The notes below the pieces were generated by a model, which worked only from the letters and a program-made list of their open reading frames with translations, was not told where the DNA came from and did no database searches. From Chlamydiota bacterium (GTDB lineage Bacteria; Chlamydiota; Chlamydiia; Chlamydiales; Parachlamydiaceae): a DNA stretch of 44,406 bases. The DNA is taken from the NCBI GenBank assembly GCA_013287145.1, contig JABDEI010000005.1, positions 1 through 44,406 of the forward strand, given 5' to 3'. Made by a program: the position numbers and the translations under genes. Of the stretch, positions 6,725-14,940 are shown in pieces (position 1 is the first letter of the stretch; each line of letters begins with the position of its first letter).

Positions 6725-8125
6725 CTATCTCTTTTTTTCTTCACCGAGCAGAAATAATGTCTGTCCCAAGACCAGAAATCCTTTTTCGATGCGGTCTAAT
6801 CCGAAGTGTTCATTGGGCGCATGAATCTGATCGCTAGAGAGTCCCATTCCAACTAAGACGACATCGCTTTGGCTAGTTTTGGCCAATTCAGTAACGATGG
6901 GGATAGAGCCACCTTCGAAAATAAATTGGCAGGGGGCAGCAAACACCTCGCTATAAGCTTTGGCAAAAGCTCTGACAACAGGAGAAGAGGGGCTTGAACG
7001 GACTGCTCTGCCGCCCCCTGGATGGACATGGACGTGTACTTTAACACCTTCTGGAGCCTGCGCTTCGATAAATTGAGCGACGAGCTTGCCGATTTTTTGC
7101 GGATCTTGATTGGAAACTAGTCTGCAAGAGACTTTGGCATGGGCCTTTGCTGGGATGACGGTTTTAAATCCTGTGCCGGCATATCCGCCCGAGACCCCGT
7201 TAATTTCAATGGTAGGGCGTACCCAAGCGCGTTCATTAGGAGAGTATTTTTTTTCTCCACCTGATGGCGAGGTTTTAAAGAGGGAGTAGTATTCTTTTTC
7301 ATCAAAGGCGAAAGCAAGAGCAGATTTTTCCTTTTCGTCTAATTCAGTGACATCGTCGTAAAAATGGGGCACGGTGATTCTTCCTGTGGAGTCGCGCAAT
7401 TTTGACAAGATTTCAACAAGAGCATGAATGGGATTGTAAACAACTCCGCCATGAGTGCCTGAGTGTAGATCTGTTCTTGATCCCTCTAAGGTCACGTCCA
7501 TGGTAACGATGCCTCGCACCCCTAAAGTGACAGCAGGAGTTGTGCTGTTAGGAAGACCCACATCAACGATGGCAAGGTAGTCTGCTTTTAGCTGCTCCTT
7601 TTTGCTTGTGAGGATTTCAGAAAGCCCAAAGCTGCCGCATTCTTCTTCACCTTCAATAACCAACTTGATGTTGATCGGAAGACTTTTGTGAGCTTTTAGC
7701 AGTGTTTTAAGCACTTGAACCACATAGAAGCATTGTCCTTTATTATCTTGAGCCCCTCTTGCAAAAACTTGTCCATCGCGGATAGTAGGTTCAAAAGGCG
7801 GAGATGTCCATTCAGCGAGGGGATCGACAGGCTGAACGTCATAATGATTGTAAATAAGCAAGGTGGGTTTGTTTGGTCCGGCTTTAAGATAAGAGGCAAA
7901 GATGACAGGATGGCGGTTTGTCGTCCAAAGTTCTGTATCTAAGCCAGCCTCTTTAAGGTAATTGTGGAGCCAATTAGCACAAGCTGACACTTGCGATTGG
8001 TAGTCTGATTCGGCGCTGATGCTTTGAAAGCGCAAAAAAGTGAAGTAATCTTTGAGAGCTTGTTCTTTATTTTGTTCATAAAGACCTTTGAGATCTTTGA
8101 GAATTTGCATCTGTTCTGTAGTCAT
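6725..8125 (-). CDS. M20-family metallopeptidase (dipeptidase)
   Basis: 466 aa, the normal size for M20 di- or tripeptidases. Zinc ligands and catalytic residues are visible: His94 and Asp96 in NHYDVQP, Asp127 in ARGAQDNKGQ, Glu160-Glu161 in IEGEEECGS, an Asp in AIVDVG, and a C-terminal His in DQIHAPNEHF. The inserted dimerisation domain lies between about residues 210 and 370. It probably hydrolyses peptides in the cytoplasm for amino-acid supply. GGGAG 6 nt before ATG supports the start. It is transcribed in the same direction as htrA, 99 bp upstream of it. Substrate specificity is not readable. Confidence 0.92.
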   Translation of the reverse strand: MTTEQMQILKDLKGLYEQNKEQALKDYFTFLRFQSISAESDYQSQVSACANWLHNYLKEAGLDTELWTTNRHPVIFASYLKAGPNKPTLLIYNHYDVQPVDPLAEWTSPPFEPTIRDGQVFARGAQDNKGQCFYVVQVLKTLLKAHKSLPINIKLVIEGEEECGSFGLSEILTSKKEQLKADYLAIVDVGLPNSTTPAVTLGVRGIVTMDVTLEGSRTDLHSGTHGGVVYNPIHALVEILSKLRDSTGRITVPHFYDDVTELDEKEKSALAFAFDEKEYYSLFKTSPSGGEKKYSPNERAWVRPTIEINGVSGGYAGTGFKTVIPAKAHAKVSCRLVSNQDPQKIGKLVAQFIEAQAPEGVKVHVHVHPGGGRAVRSSPSSPVVRAFAKAYSEVFAAPCQFIFEGGSIPIVTELAKTSQSDVVLVGMGLSSDQIHAPNEHFGLDRIEKGFLVLGQTLFLLGEEKKR

Positions 8126-8170
8126 TGAGTTCTCCCGAAAAAGTAAATAATTCGTTCGTGCAAAATTTCA

Positions 8171-8223
8171 ACCACAGAGAGAAGAAGATGACACTCGCTT
8201 CACGAAGGAATGCTCTCTGTGGT
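8171..8223. terminator. Hairpin in the 8126-8361 gap, possible terminator
   Basis: ACCACAGAGAG (8171-8181) is perfectly complementary to CTCTCTGTGGT (8213-8223) with a 31-nt loop. It lies downstream of the minus-strand envelope operon and upstream of the M20 gene. There is no good U-run, so terminator function is a guess. CTCTGTCCCTCTGTGGCGC at about 8327-8345 is a further copy of the same CTCTGTGG sequence type. Confidence 0.4.
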
Positions 8224-8361
8224 TTTATGCCTATGTGGTATAGCAAAAAACTGGATGGTACATACTGGTAGAGAAGAAAGTCAATATTTAATATAGCAAT
8301 AAAACGGAAAATTTCTCTTCTCGGTGTCTCTGTCCCTCTGTGGCGCATTTATAAGAAATAT

Positions 8362-9048
8362 TTATGATAGGGATAGCGAAGAGGAAGCCTTCTGGTCGCT
8401 GGCAAGGAGGGCCTTTTGAAGAATGAGGCTCTCTTCTTCATAGCTGAAACTTTGGTTTTTGGAAAAAACGACCGGTTTGCCAAAAACCACCGAAATGGTC
8501 GAGAAGGGCTTGGGGATCATCAGTTTATCCCATGTTTTTAGCTGCCAGTAGCTGGATGCAGTCCAGCTCATAGGAATGACATAGGCATCGGTGGCTTTTG
8601 CGGCCAGGGAGACACCTGGTTTGACTTGATAGGGAGGCCCCTTAGGTCCATCGGGAGTGATGACAACGACATCATCGTGATTTTTTATATGCTTCAAAAG
8701 ATCTTGCAGAGCTTGGTATTTGGCGTTATGTGCCACGCGGATGGCTTTGCCATTTTTATAGCTATTTGCGATGACAGCAATGAGTTCGCCATCGCGGCTG
8801 TTGCTAACTAAGGCTGCGTAGATAAATTGAGGGGCATATTTGCTTAATATTTCGGCAAGGAGAATCAGGCGGTTATGCCAGCTCATGATGATGCATTTTT
8901 GCTGAAAGACAGTTTCCACTAAAACATCTAAGCCTTCAATTTGGACCCGGCAGGTAGAAAAAAGCAGGCGTATAGCGAGCTTGCCGGCTTTAGCAACGCA
9001 GTAAGGAATCCAGCGTTGTTTCAAACGATAGCACAAGTGCTTTAGCAT
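8362..9048 (-). CDS. DUF374 lysophospholipid acyltransferase-like protein, probable lipid A acyltransferase
   Basis: 228 aa. An N-terminal amphipathic/hydrophobic stretch (residues 18-32) is followed by the acyltransferase His motif in SWHNRL and the DUF374 signature TPDGPKGPPYQVKPG. DUF374 members include LpxJ of Helicobacter, a Kdo2-lipid A secondary acyltransferase, so a late lipid A acylation role is plausible here. The start codon overlaps the lpxB stop by 7 bp, giving translational coupling in a four-gene operon. It could instead acylate another lipid; the assignment rests on fold plus position. Confidence 0.85.
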   Translation of the reverse strand: MLKHLCYRLKQRWIPYCVAKAGKLAIRLLFSTCRVQIEGLDVLVETVFQQKCIIMSWHNRLILLAEILSKYAPQFIYAALVSNSRDGELIAVIANSYKNGKAIRVAHNAKYQALQDLLKHIKNHDDVVVITPDGPKGPPYQVKPGVSLAAKATDAYVIPMSWTASSYWQLKTWDKLMIPKPFSTISVVFGKPVVFSKNQSFSYEEESLILQKALLASDQKASSSLSLS

Positions 9049-10205
9049 GATAGGAGATCCTTAATCAGGATTGCAGCGCTATCGCTTGCATTCTGCTTTT
9101 GAAGAATCGCTTGCATTTGCTTGCACCCCTCCATGCAAGCCATTCTTTCATCGCCCGCATACAAATGCGACATTTGAGTGAAGAGATTTTGCGAGGAAAG
9201 GCCCTGAGCGATAAGCTCGGGGTAAACTTGCTTGCCCGCCAGAATGTTGACGATGCAATAGTAAGGCAGATTCAATTTTAAAAAGTATTTAGCAAATAAG
9301 CGATTTAAGCAAGAAAGGTTGTAGATAACAGCCGTTGGACGATTGTGAAGGGCAAGTTCTAAGGTCACAGTGCCTGATTTTGCCATGGCAGTATGGCTAT
9401 CGCGCATGAGCTCATAAGAAAAAGACTTTGGAACTAAAAAAACATCTTCTTGCAGACGCAGAGATGTGCGTTGGATCTCTTGTTGCAAAATCGAAGCCAC
9501 GCTGTCTTGAGCACAGGAAACGGCAAAGCGCAAGTTGGGGTGCCGGTTTTTAAGCATTTGGGCACTTTGCATCATTAGGGGAAGATGCCTTCTGATTTCA
9601 CTTTTACGGCTGCCTGGAAAGATAGCGATGAGGTCTGCAGATGTTGGAATGCCGACGGTTTCTTTCCAAGTGGGATGATAAGAGTGCTTTTGGAGGATTT
9701 CGCCTAAGGGATGGCCGACGTATTGTGCATTCAATAAGGAGCCGGCAAAGTAAGCTTTTTCAAAAGGATAGATGAGCAAAAGCAGGTCTAGGTTGGCAGC
9801 CATCTGGTCGATGCGATGTTTGCCCCAAGCCCATACGGTAGGGGAGATGTATTGAATGAGTTTTCCTTGATATCCTTTTTTGCGCAAAGCAGCACTCAGG
9901 CGCAGATTAAAACCTGGATAATCGATCAGAATCACACCTGCAGGCTGCTGCGCGAGGATATGATCGCGGATGTGATAGAACTGCTTGAACAGCTTAGGAA
10001 AAGAAAGCAGCACATCGGTAAATCCCATCACTTCGAAGTCTTCCATATGCAAGACGCTGTGGATGCCTTCTGCGCGCATATCTTTGCCGCCAACGCCTGA
10101 GATTTCCAGCATCGGCAGCTGCTTGCGAAGAGCTTTTAACAAGTTGGCGCCATGTAAGTCACCGCTCGGTTCGCCGGCAAAAACAAAAAGATTTTGATTT
10201 TTCAT
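9042..10205 (-). CDS. lpxB: Lipid-A-disaccharide synthase LpxB
   Basis: 387 aa from MKNQNLFVFAGEPSGDLHGA. This GT19 glycosyltransferase joins UDP-2,3-diacylglucosamine and lipid X in lipid A synthesis at the inner membrane face. Family signatures are AGEPSGDLHGA at the N-terminus, SPTVWAWG, FPGSRKSEI, and AKSGTVTLELAL. The frame stays open a further 54 codons upstream, but that part is out-of-frame translation of the preceding gene; the ATG at 10205 has AAGGA just upstream and overlaps the previous stop as ATGA. From memory, Chlamydiaceae LpxB is about 600 aa because a membrane domain is fused at its N-terminus; here that domain is a separate gene. Confidence 0.96.
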   Translation of the reverse strand: MKNQNLFVFAGEPSGDLHGANLLKALRKQLPMLEISGVGGKDMRAEGIHSVLHMEDFEVMGFTDVLLSFPKLFKQFYHIRDHILAQQPAGVILIDYPGFNLRLSAALRKKGYQGKLIQYISPTVWAWGKHRIDQMAANLDLLLLIYPFEKAYFAGSLLNAQYVGHPLGEILQKHSYHPTWKETVGIPTSADLIAIFPGSRKSEIRRHLPLMMQSAQMLKNRHPNLRFAVSCAQDSVASILQQEIQRTSLRLQEDVFLVPKSFSYELMRDSHTAMAKSGTVTLELALHNRPTAVIYNLSCLNRLFAKYFLKLNLPYYCIVNILAGKQVYPELIAQGLSSQNLFTQMSHLYAGDERMACMEGCKQMQAILQKQNASDSAAILIKDLLSC

Positions 10206-10897
10206 GTTTTTCCTTCGACGCTCTTGCTTTTTTCGGCTCTGCGGATGAGGATCAGATTTCTCATATAGGGGACAAGGCCAAAAAGGTATCCAAGAATATT
10301 GGCAGGGTCGGCAATGCGGATGAAATAAATGAGGCACATGATGTCGCCGATGAGAGCCACCCACCAAAATGAGAGCCCTAAATAGCTTGTTTTATGCCGC
10401 TCAGCACCCCACCATTGCACCCAAAAGCGGCTTGCAAATAAGATGATGCCGGCAAAGCCAAACCAATGCCATAAGGGGTTGATAGTGGATGGTTGAGAGA
10501 GCCATGTTGTCGTGGGAATGCGGAACCATTCATGCGTTTGATTCAAAAGATATGATTGCAAAGCAAAAGCTGTTGAAGATCCTATTACGGCAAAGCCAAG
10601 AAGCAGAATGACTTTTTGCAGGCTAATCTGGTTTTCTTTTGGCTGCATGAGATTTAAATTGCGCCAGGAGATGACGGCATTGCAAGCTTGCACCACGCAC
10701 ATATGGTATTGAACTTGAATGAAGGAATGCAGCATCAATAAGATATTGCCTGTTAAGGAGAGCTTCCAAAAAGATAGAGGAACGATACTTTTTTGTTTGG
10801 CTTCGCTGGCGATCCATTGCACTAAGACTCTGGAAAAAAACATCAGGCTCGCAATATAGCCTAGCGGGTAGAGAAATTCGCGCCAACTTTCGCTCAT
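10202..10897 (-). CDS. Lipid A biosynthesis N-terminal (LAB_N) membrane protein, two domains
   Basis: 231 aa, polytopic membrane protein with two LAB_N domains, residues about 12-82 and 146-216. The shared pattern is F.SR..VQW..(S/A)E..K.S...LSFW....GN/D, seen as FFSRVLVQWIASEAK and FASRFWVQWWGAERHK. About six hydrophobic helices can be counted. In Chlamydiaceae the equivalent region appears fused to LpxB, so it probably organises lipid A precursor handling at the inner membrane; its catalytic role is not established. ATGA overlaps link it to both neighbours. Confidence 0.88.
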   Translation of the reverse strand: MSESWREFLYPLGYIASLMFFSRVLVQWIASEAKQKSIVPLSFWKLSLTGNILLMLHSFIQVQYHMCVVQACNAVISWRNLNLMQPKENQISLQKVILLLGFAVIGSSTAFALQSYLLNQTHEWFRIPTTTWLSQPSTINPLWHWFGFAGIILFASRFWVQWWGAERHKTSYLGLSFWWVALIGDIMCLIYFIRIADPANILGYLFGLVPYMRNLILIRRAEKSKSVEGKT

Positions 10898-11610
10898 GGG
10901 ATTTCTTCATCAATGGTGTAGTTTAGATGTCTTTTTTTCATCCACCGTACCGCTAGCATATCTGCCACTGTATTAAAGGAGCGATTAAGGAAGTTGTATT
11001 TTGTTTTTCCTTTCATTCTTTCGCGATGGTTGACAGGGATTTCTTTGATACGGAAACCTTCAATTTTAAAGAGGGCCGGTAAAAAGCGATGCATCCCCTT
11101 GAACATCTTGATGCGGCGCAAGCAAGAGCTGCGGTAAACTTTAAGGGAGCATCCCGTATCTTGGACTCCATCTTCGCAGAAGCGGCTGCGAATGGCATTG
11201 GCAAAAAAAGAGATGATTTTTTTCGACCAGGGATCTTTTCGTTTCACGCGTTGGCCGCAGACAAGGTCGCAATCGGCAATAGCAGAGATTAGATTAGGAA
11301 TATCTGCAGGGTCATTTTGACGGTCGCCGTCGAGGGTGATGACAAAGTCGCCTTTTGCAGCTCGGAAGCCGGCATCAAAGGCGCAGGACTGCCCAAAATT
11401 CTTTGGAAAAACGATGACGCGCAGATACTTCTTCTCTTGAGCAAGATTTTTTAAAATTGCGAGCGTCTGATCGTTGGACCCATCATCGATGCAGATAAGC
11501 TCCCATGGAGAGGGAAAGGCATGCATGATAGGTTCGAGTTCTTGAATGAGCTCGGTGATATTTTCTTCTTCATTTTTTAAAGGGACTACCACAGAGTATT
11601 TTATCGACAT
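10894..11610 (-). CDS. GT2 family glycosyltransferase (polyprenyl-phosphate sugar transferase-like)
   Basis: 238 aa from MSIKYSVVVPLKNEEENI. A GT-A fold with IDDGSNDQT (residues 41-49), and the DxD metal motif in LDGDRQNDP (Asp94, Asp96). The sequence resembles dolichol-phosphate mannose synthase/ArnC-type enzymes that load a sugar onto undecaprenyl phosphate, but there are no C-terminal membrane helices. The longer frame to 11667 lacks a ribosome site, whereas AGGTGAT precedes this ATG. It is the first gene of the operon with LAB_N, lpxB and the acyltransferase, so it may decorate lipid A or LPS. Confidence 0.85.
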   Translation of the reverse strand: MSIKYSVVVPLKNEEENITELIQELEPIMHAFPSPWELICIDDGSNDQTLAILKNLAQEKKYLRVIVFPKNFGQSCAFDAGFRAAKGDFVITLDGDRQNDPADIPNLISAIADCDLVCGQRVKRKDPWSKKIISFFANAIRSRFCEDGVQDTGCSLKVYRSSCLRRIKMFKGMHRFLPALFKIEGFRIKEIPVNHRERMKGKTKYNFLNRSFNTVADMLAVRWMKKRHLNYTIDEEIP

Positions 11611-11785
11611 AAGATCACCTAAATGCCAAAGGTAATTTTTTAGATTAAAGCTGTAAAGCGAAGCCAAAAAAACTTACTAACAAGACTTCGATGCACGTGG
11701 TTTTTTGATTTCTAGAGGTGTGCATCAAAATTTAGGATTCTATCATATAATCTTTGATAATAAAAAACTAGTGGTTTGAGCTTTC

Positions 11786-12208
11786 TTAATTTAATTTCTT
11801 GAGGCGATAGAATTTTACGGTGTCGCCGTAAAAATCTGGAGCAAAAAAAACGTCGTGCTGAAATACATATGGGTTTCTAAACCATCCCCACTTGGACTCG
11901 ATAGTTCCACCTTCAGGGGAATTCCAATTAGAAACACTTTTTCGATAAATTCCAGCGTGAGTTGTACCAGAAATACGAACACCTTTAAGGGTATAAAAGA
12001 CTCCGGAAACACTGTAGATTGCAAGGTCACCGTCTTCAGGTTCGGTAACATTTGTAAAATATTGATTTACAACGTGATCTATTGTATCGTTTACGGAATT
12101 CTGTATTTTCTCCATATCTACTCCGGCTAACTTCTCTAGGTCAGCGCCGAATGTACCGAGTGCATAGGCAAAACAATTTAAAAAATCGTTTTTGATCTTC
12201 ATTATCAA
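11786..12208 (-). CDS. Putative cysteine-peptidase/amidase-like domain protein (3' frame)
   Basis: 140 aa. The N-terminal NCFAYALG followed about 70 residues later by THAGIYRK and then ESKWGW follows the Cys...His...polar order of NlpC/P60- or CHAP-like hydrolases, but I do not recognise a specific family. The frame overlaps the upstream ORF at 12141-12509 by 68 bp, and no start lies downstream of the overlap before NCFAYAL. Removing one T from the T6 run (AAAAAA at 12180-12185, plus strand) would fuse the two as ...DQKRF-LNCFAYALG.... Either these are two overlapping genes or one gene with a frameshift; I favour the latter weakly. Confidence 0.5.
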   Translation of the reverse strand: MIMKIKNDFLNCFAYALGTFGADLEKLAGVDMEKIQNSVNDTIDHVVNQYFTNVTEPEDGDLAIYSVSGVFYTLKGVRISGTTHAGIYRKSVSNWNSPEGGTIESKWGWFRNPYVFQHDVFFAPDFYGDTVKFYRLKKLN

Positions 12209-12509
12209 ACGTTTTCACTGTAAGGAAAAAACCACCGCCTTGTTCAGTCGTGGGCTCTCTTCCAAAGGGCCTGCCATCTCTAAGATGCAAAGGCGTGAAG
12301 CTGTATTTTTCTCCAAACTCTTTACAATCTTGTATGCGAATATTTGCTATTTCCGAGATTTTTTGTCGGTTGCCATGAGTTCGAAAAGGCTGATAGTTTC
12401 TGCTATAAGTCAATTCCTTACCAATTCCAGGTAAATAGGCTGGTGTTCCTGCCATTCTTCCCAGAGATTCAAATTCAGTTAAGTTCGAATAATTAATTAT
12501 AGATGACAT
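12141..12509 (-). CDS. Hypothetical protein, probably the 5' part of the preceding split gene
   Basis: 122 aa, not recognised. It has no signal peptide or membrane segment. After DQKRFF the frame reads KLFCLCTRYIRR and stops, which looks like out-of-frame translation of the NCFAYAL-containing frame. It is preceded by a convincing sigma70-type promoter (12540-12568). The Shine-Dalgarno is weak. If the T6 run at 12180-12185 is corrected, the joint product would be about 230 aa. Confidence 0.5.
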   Translation of the reverse strand: MSSIINYSNLTEFESLGRMAGTPAYLPGIGKELTYSRNYQPFRTHGNRQKISEIANIRIQDCKEFGEKYSFTPLHLRDGRPFGREPTTEQGGGFFLTVKTFDNEDQKRFFKLFCLCTRYIRR

Positions 12510-12539
12510 TTATTTTAATTTATTAAATAAGAAGACTTA

Positions 12540-12568
12540 ATTATAAATGTAATCGTGTTAAAATTCAA
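12540..12568 (-). promoter_or_regulatory. Sigma70-type promoter for the 12.5-kb gene
   Basis: On the minus strand TTGAAT (12563-12568) and TATAAT (12540-12545) are separated by exactly 17 bp, which implies transcription starting about 25 bp before the ATG at 12509. The surrounding 12510-12659 region is AT-rich and holds no gene. Confidence 0.7.
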
Positions 12569-12659
12569 GTAAATTATATATATTATATAACATGCGATTA
12601 AAATGCAGGGGCGAACAATCTAAAGATAGCTGAAACAAACTCTAAGAGAATTAAAAAAT

Positions 12660-13427
12660 TCAATGTTTGTTTTCTAACTGTTTTCGCAACCACTCCGCTC
12701 CATCGTGAAAGCTTGATAGCGGAGTTCCATGGCCTTTATGGCCTATGGATGGGGTGATGATCAATTCTGCTTGAGGAGAGCGAAATCCTTTGGCATAAGC
12801 AGTTTCCGTAAGATCGTGAACAAATTGAAAGCATTCTTGCGTACCTACTTTGAGGTCGCGATTGCCAATGTAATAACGCAGTTTTTTATCGATAAGCTTA
12901 TCTTTTATGCTCGTTAAAGAGAGCGACGAGACCATGTGATGATTTAGCTCTTTAAACTCGCCTAATGCGGCAAGCTGAGTGATGGGAGCAAACCCTAGGA
13001 TGATGCGAAGACGGGGATCACAGGCAGCAAGATGGGTTGCTAGAAAACCTCCGCGCGAAAGTCCTGCCGTAGCTAATCGATTGGGATCGGAGTATTCCTT
13101 CTCGATAAGATATTCAATGCTGCTCAGACTTTGTTGCAAAAATTCGTCTATAGGATTGCGGTCGTGAGCCATCTCATCGGCCCAAAAACTCATGACCTCG
13201 CTTGGAGTAAGATCTTGACCGTGGCCGGGAATTGTAAAGGAAAAAATGTGAATAGGGTCGTTTTCTAAAAAGAGGACAAGTTCATTAAAGGGATTGAGAT
13301 CTAGACTTTCGCGGCCGGTTGCGGCAAAGTAAAATATAGAAGGCAAAGGACCCAGGCCTAAAGAAGGCCCTTTATGGTAGATCGTCAGGCCAGAAGGACT
13401 TTCTAAAACTTCAGTTTCGGGACGCAT
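12660..13427 (-). CDS. Alpha/beta hydrolase (prolyl-oligopeptidase-like)
   Basis: 255 aa from MRPETEVLES. The nucleophile elbow GLSRGG gives Ser124; IPGHGQD lies in the substrate region, and the C-terminal GHKGHGTP holds the likely catalytic His, with an Asp in IGNRDLKVG as the acid. No signal peptide. It probably cleaves an ester or short peptide; the substrate is unknown. The frame extends to 13514 (start MKGMETAK), but that overlaps the pcnB tail by about 100 bp. I chose the inner Met, leaving a 17-bp overlap, although neither has a decisive ribosome site. Confidence 0.8.
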   Translation of the reverse strand: MRPETEVLESPSGLTIYHKGPSLGLGPLPSIFYFAATGRESLDLNPFNELVLFLENDPIHIFSFTIPGHGQDLTPSEVMSFWADEMAHDRNPIDEFLQQSLSSIEYLIEKEYSDPNRLATAGLSRGGFLATHLAACDPRLRIILGFAPITQLAALGEFKELNHHMVSSLSLTSIKDKLIDKKLRYYIGNRDLKVGTQECFQFVHDLTETAYAKGFRSPQAELIITPSIGHKGHGTPLSSFHDGAEWLRKQLENKH

Positions 13428-14754
13428 GACTTTGCTTATCTTCGTGATTTCTTTCCTTATGATGAGGTTCGGAAGTTTGATGATGATGGATTTTGCGGTC
13501 TCCATGCCTTTCATGCTGTCTGTAGAACTCTCTCCATGCGGTGTAGGTATCTACTAAGTTTTTGTCGACCATAGCGCGTATTTTAAGGAACTGCAGAGCC
13601 AGGGCGAATTCTTTGTTGCGAAATAACTTGGGACGCGGTTGTTTTCTCCCTGAAGGAGGCGTCAATCGATATTGATTTACTAAAATAAAGGCCATCATAG
13701 AGCTGATGCGTCTGGGAAAATGGGAAAACGATGAAGTGAGTATATTTTTAAGGACAGAGGTAGTAAGCATCATCACTTCCCCTAGGTGAGGAATGTGATT
13801 TTTTTGCAGATAATGCTCCTTCATTTCTTTTTCTAATATTGGAAAAAGAAGGCATGACGTCAACAAGGCTCTATCTAAGGGCATTTTTAGATTTTTTAGG
13901 TTCAGCCTATCTGCCACTGAGAGATAGTGGTAGATCCATTTTCCTTCCGGTGCCATGAGGGAATTGGTAAGTTCGGGAAAAATGTGTTGCAGCAAACCGG
14001 CTTCTTTCATCAGATGAAAAAATGGAGTTGAAGCCCCTGATTCAAGCATGCGGAAAATTTCTTCGAGAATGCGTGCTGGAGAGCTTTTTATTATTTCCTC
14101 TTTGCACAATAGCAAGGCTTTTCGGCAGGGAGGATTGATTTCAAAGCCGAATCTGGCACGAAACTTGAGAAGGCGGATCATGCGCACGGGGTCTTGTTTA
14201 AAACGAATTTCGGGGTCGCCGATGGTTCTAAGAACGTGTTTTTTTATGTCATTCCATCCGCCGACGTAATCGATTACAGAATGCGTCGTAGGGTCATAGA
14301 AGAGACCGTTGATGGTGAAGTCGCGTCGTAAAACATCTTCTTCCGGAGTTCCCCATATATTGTCTTGAACGATTAAATCACTTTCATTTTCGCCTGAGCG
14401 AAAAGTGGCCACTTCGATTACTTTATGTCCAAAGCGGATGTGGGCAAGGCGGAAGCGGCGGCCGATCAGAAGGCACTGACGTTGAAATAGGCGTTTAATT
14501 TCTTCAGGCTGGGCAGAGGTGGAGATATCGTAGTCTTTGGGGACTTTTTTTATAAGGAGGTCGCGGACGCTGCCACCCACAAGGTATGCGGTAAAGCCAC
14601 CAGCTTTAAGCTTGTTGATAACATACAGGGCATCATTATCAATCAATGAAGAATCAATGTCATGTTCCGTTGCGAAATAAGTCTTAGGCTGCACAATAAA
14701 GTTGCCACTCCTGCTGCTAATTGCCGTTTCTATGGGATTCGAACTCAAATTCAA
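13411..14754 (-). CDS. pcnB: Poly(A) polymerase / tRNA nucleotidyltransferase family protein
   Basis: 447 aa. Class II nucleotidyltransferase head: LVGGSVRDLL (residues 58-67), catalytic DYD at 74-76, then RRDFTINGLFYD and the RNA-binding motif RFGFEINPPC. The C-terminal about 40 residues are a very basic, His-rich tail (ERHGDRKIHHH...), as in PcnB-type poly(A) polymerases, which argues against a CCA-adding enzyme. It adds 3' A tails that promote RNA decay. In Chlamydia pcnB lies beside lpxB, so its position 3 kb from lpxB here is partial conserved order. Confidence 0.9.
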   Translation of the reverse strand: MNLSSNPIETAISSRSGNFIVQPKTYFATEHDIDSSLIDNDALYVINKLKAGGFTAYLVGGSVRDLLIKKVPKDYDISTSAQPEEIKRLFQRQCLLIGRRFRLAHIRFGHKVIEVATFRSGENESDLIVQDNIWGTPEEDVLRRDFTINGLFYDPTTHSVIDYVGGWNDIKKHVLRTIGDPEIRFKQDPVRMIRLLKFRARFGFEINPPCRKALLLCKEEIIKSSPARILEEIFRMLESGASTPFFHLMKEAGLLQHIFPELTNSLMAPEGKWIYHYLSVADRLNLKNLKMPLDRALLTSCLLFPILEKEMKEHYLQKNHIPHLGEVMMLTTSVLKNILTSSFSHFPRRISSMMAFILVNQYRLTPPSGRKQPRPKLFRNKEFALALQFLKIRAMVDKNLVDTYTAWREFYRQHERHGDRKIHHHQTSEPHHKERNHEDKQSHASRN

Positions 14755-14940
14755 CCAGGATTATGCGAAAAAGTCAAGGGTAGAGAGAGATGAGGGGTAT
14801 CGCATTGGCTTAGGAGGTGTCGTGTTTTCTTGAGTAACAAGCCATAAAATGGTTGTTTTTTTTCATTTAACCCTATAAATAAAGGGGCAATTTATACTGA
14901 ACGTGATTCAAAAATTGGCATTTGGGCAATTAATGATTGT

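Noticed and set aside
14915..14935. Possible sigma54 promoter (TTGGCATTTGGGCAATTA) before the first F-box gene
   Set aside because: The GG-to-GC spacing is 9 bp rather than the 12 bp in the -24/-12 consensus.
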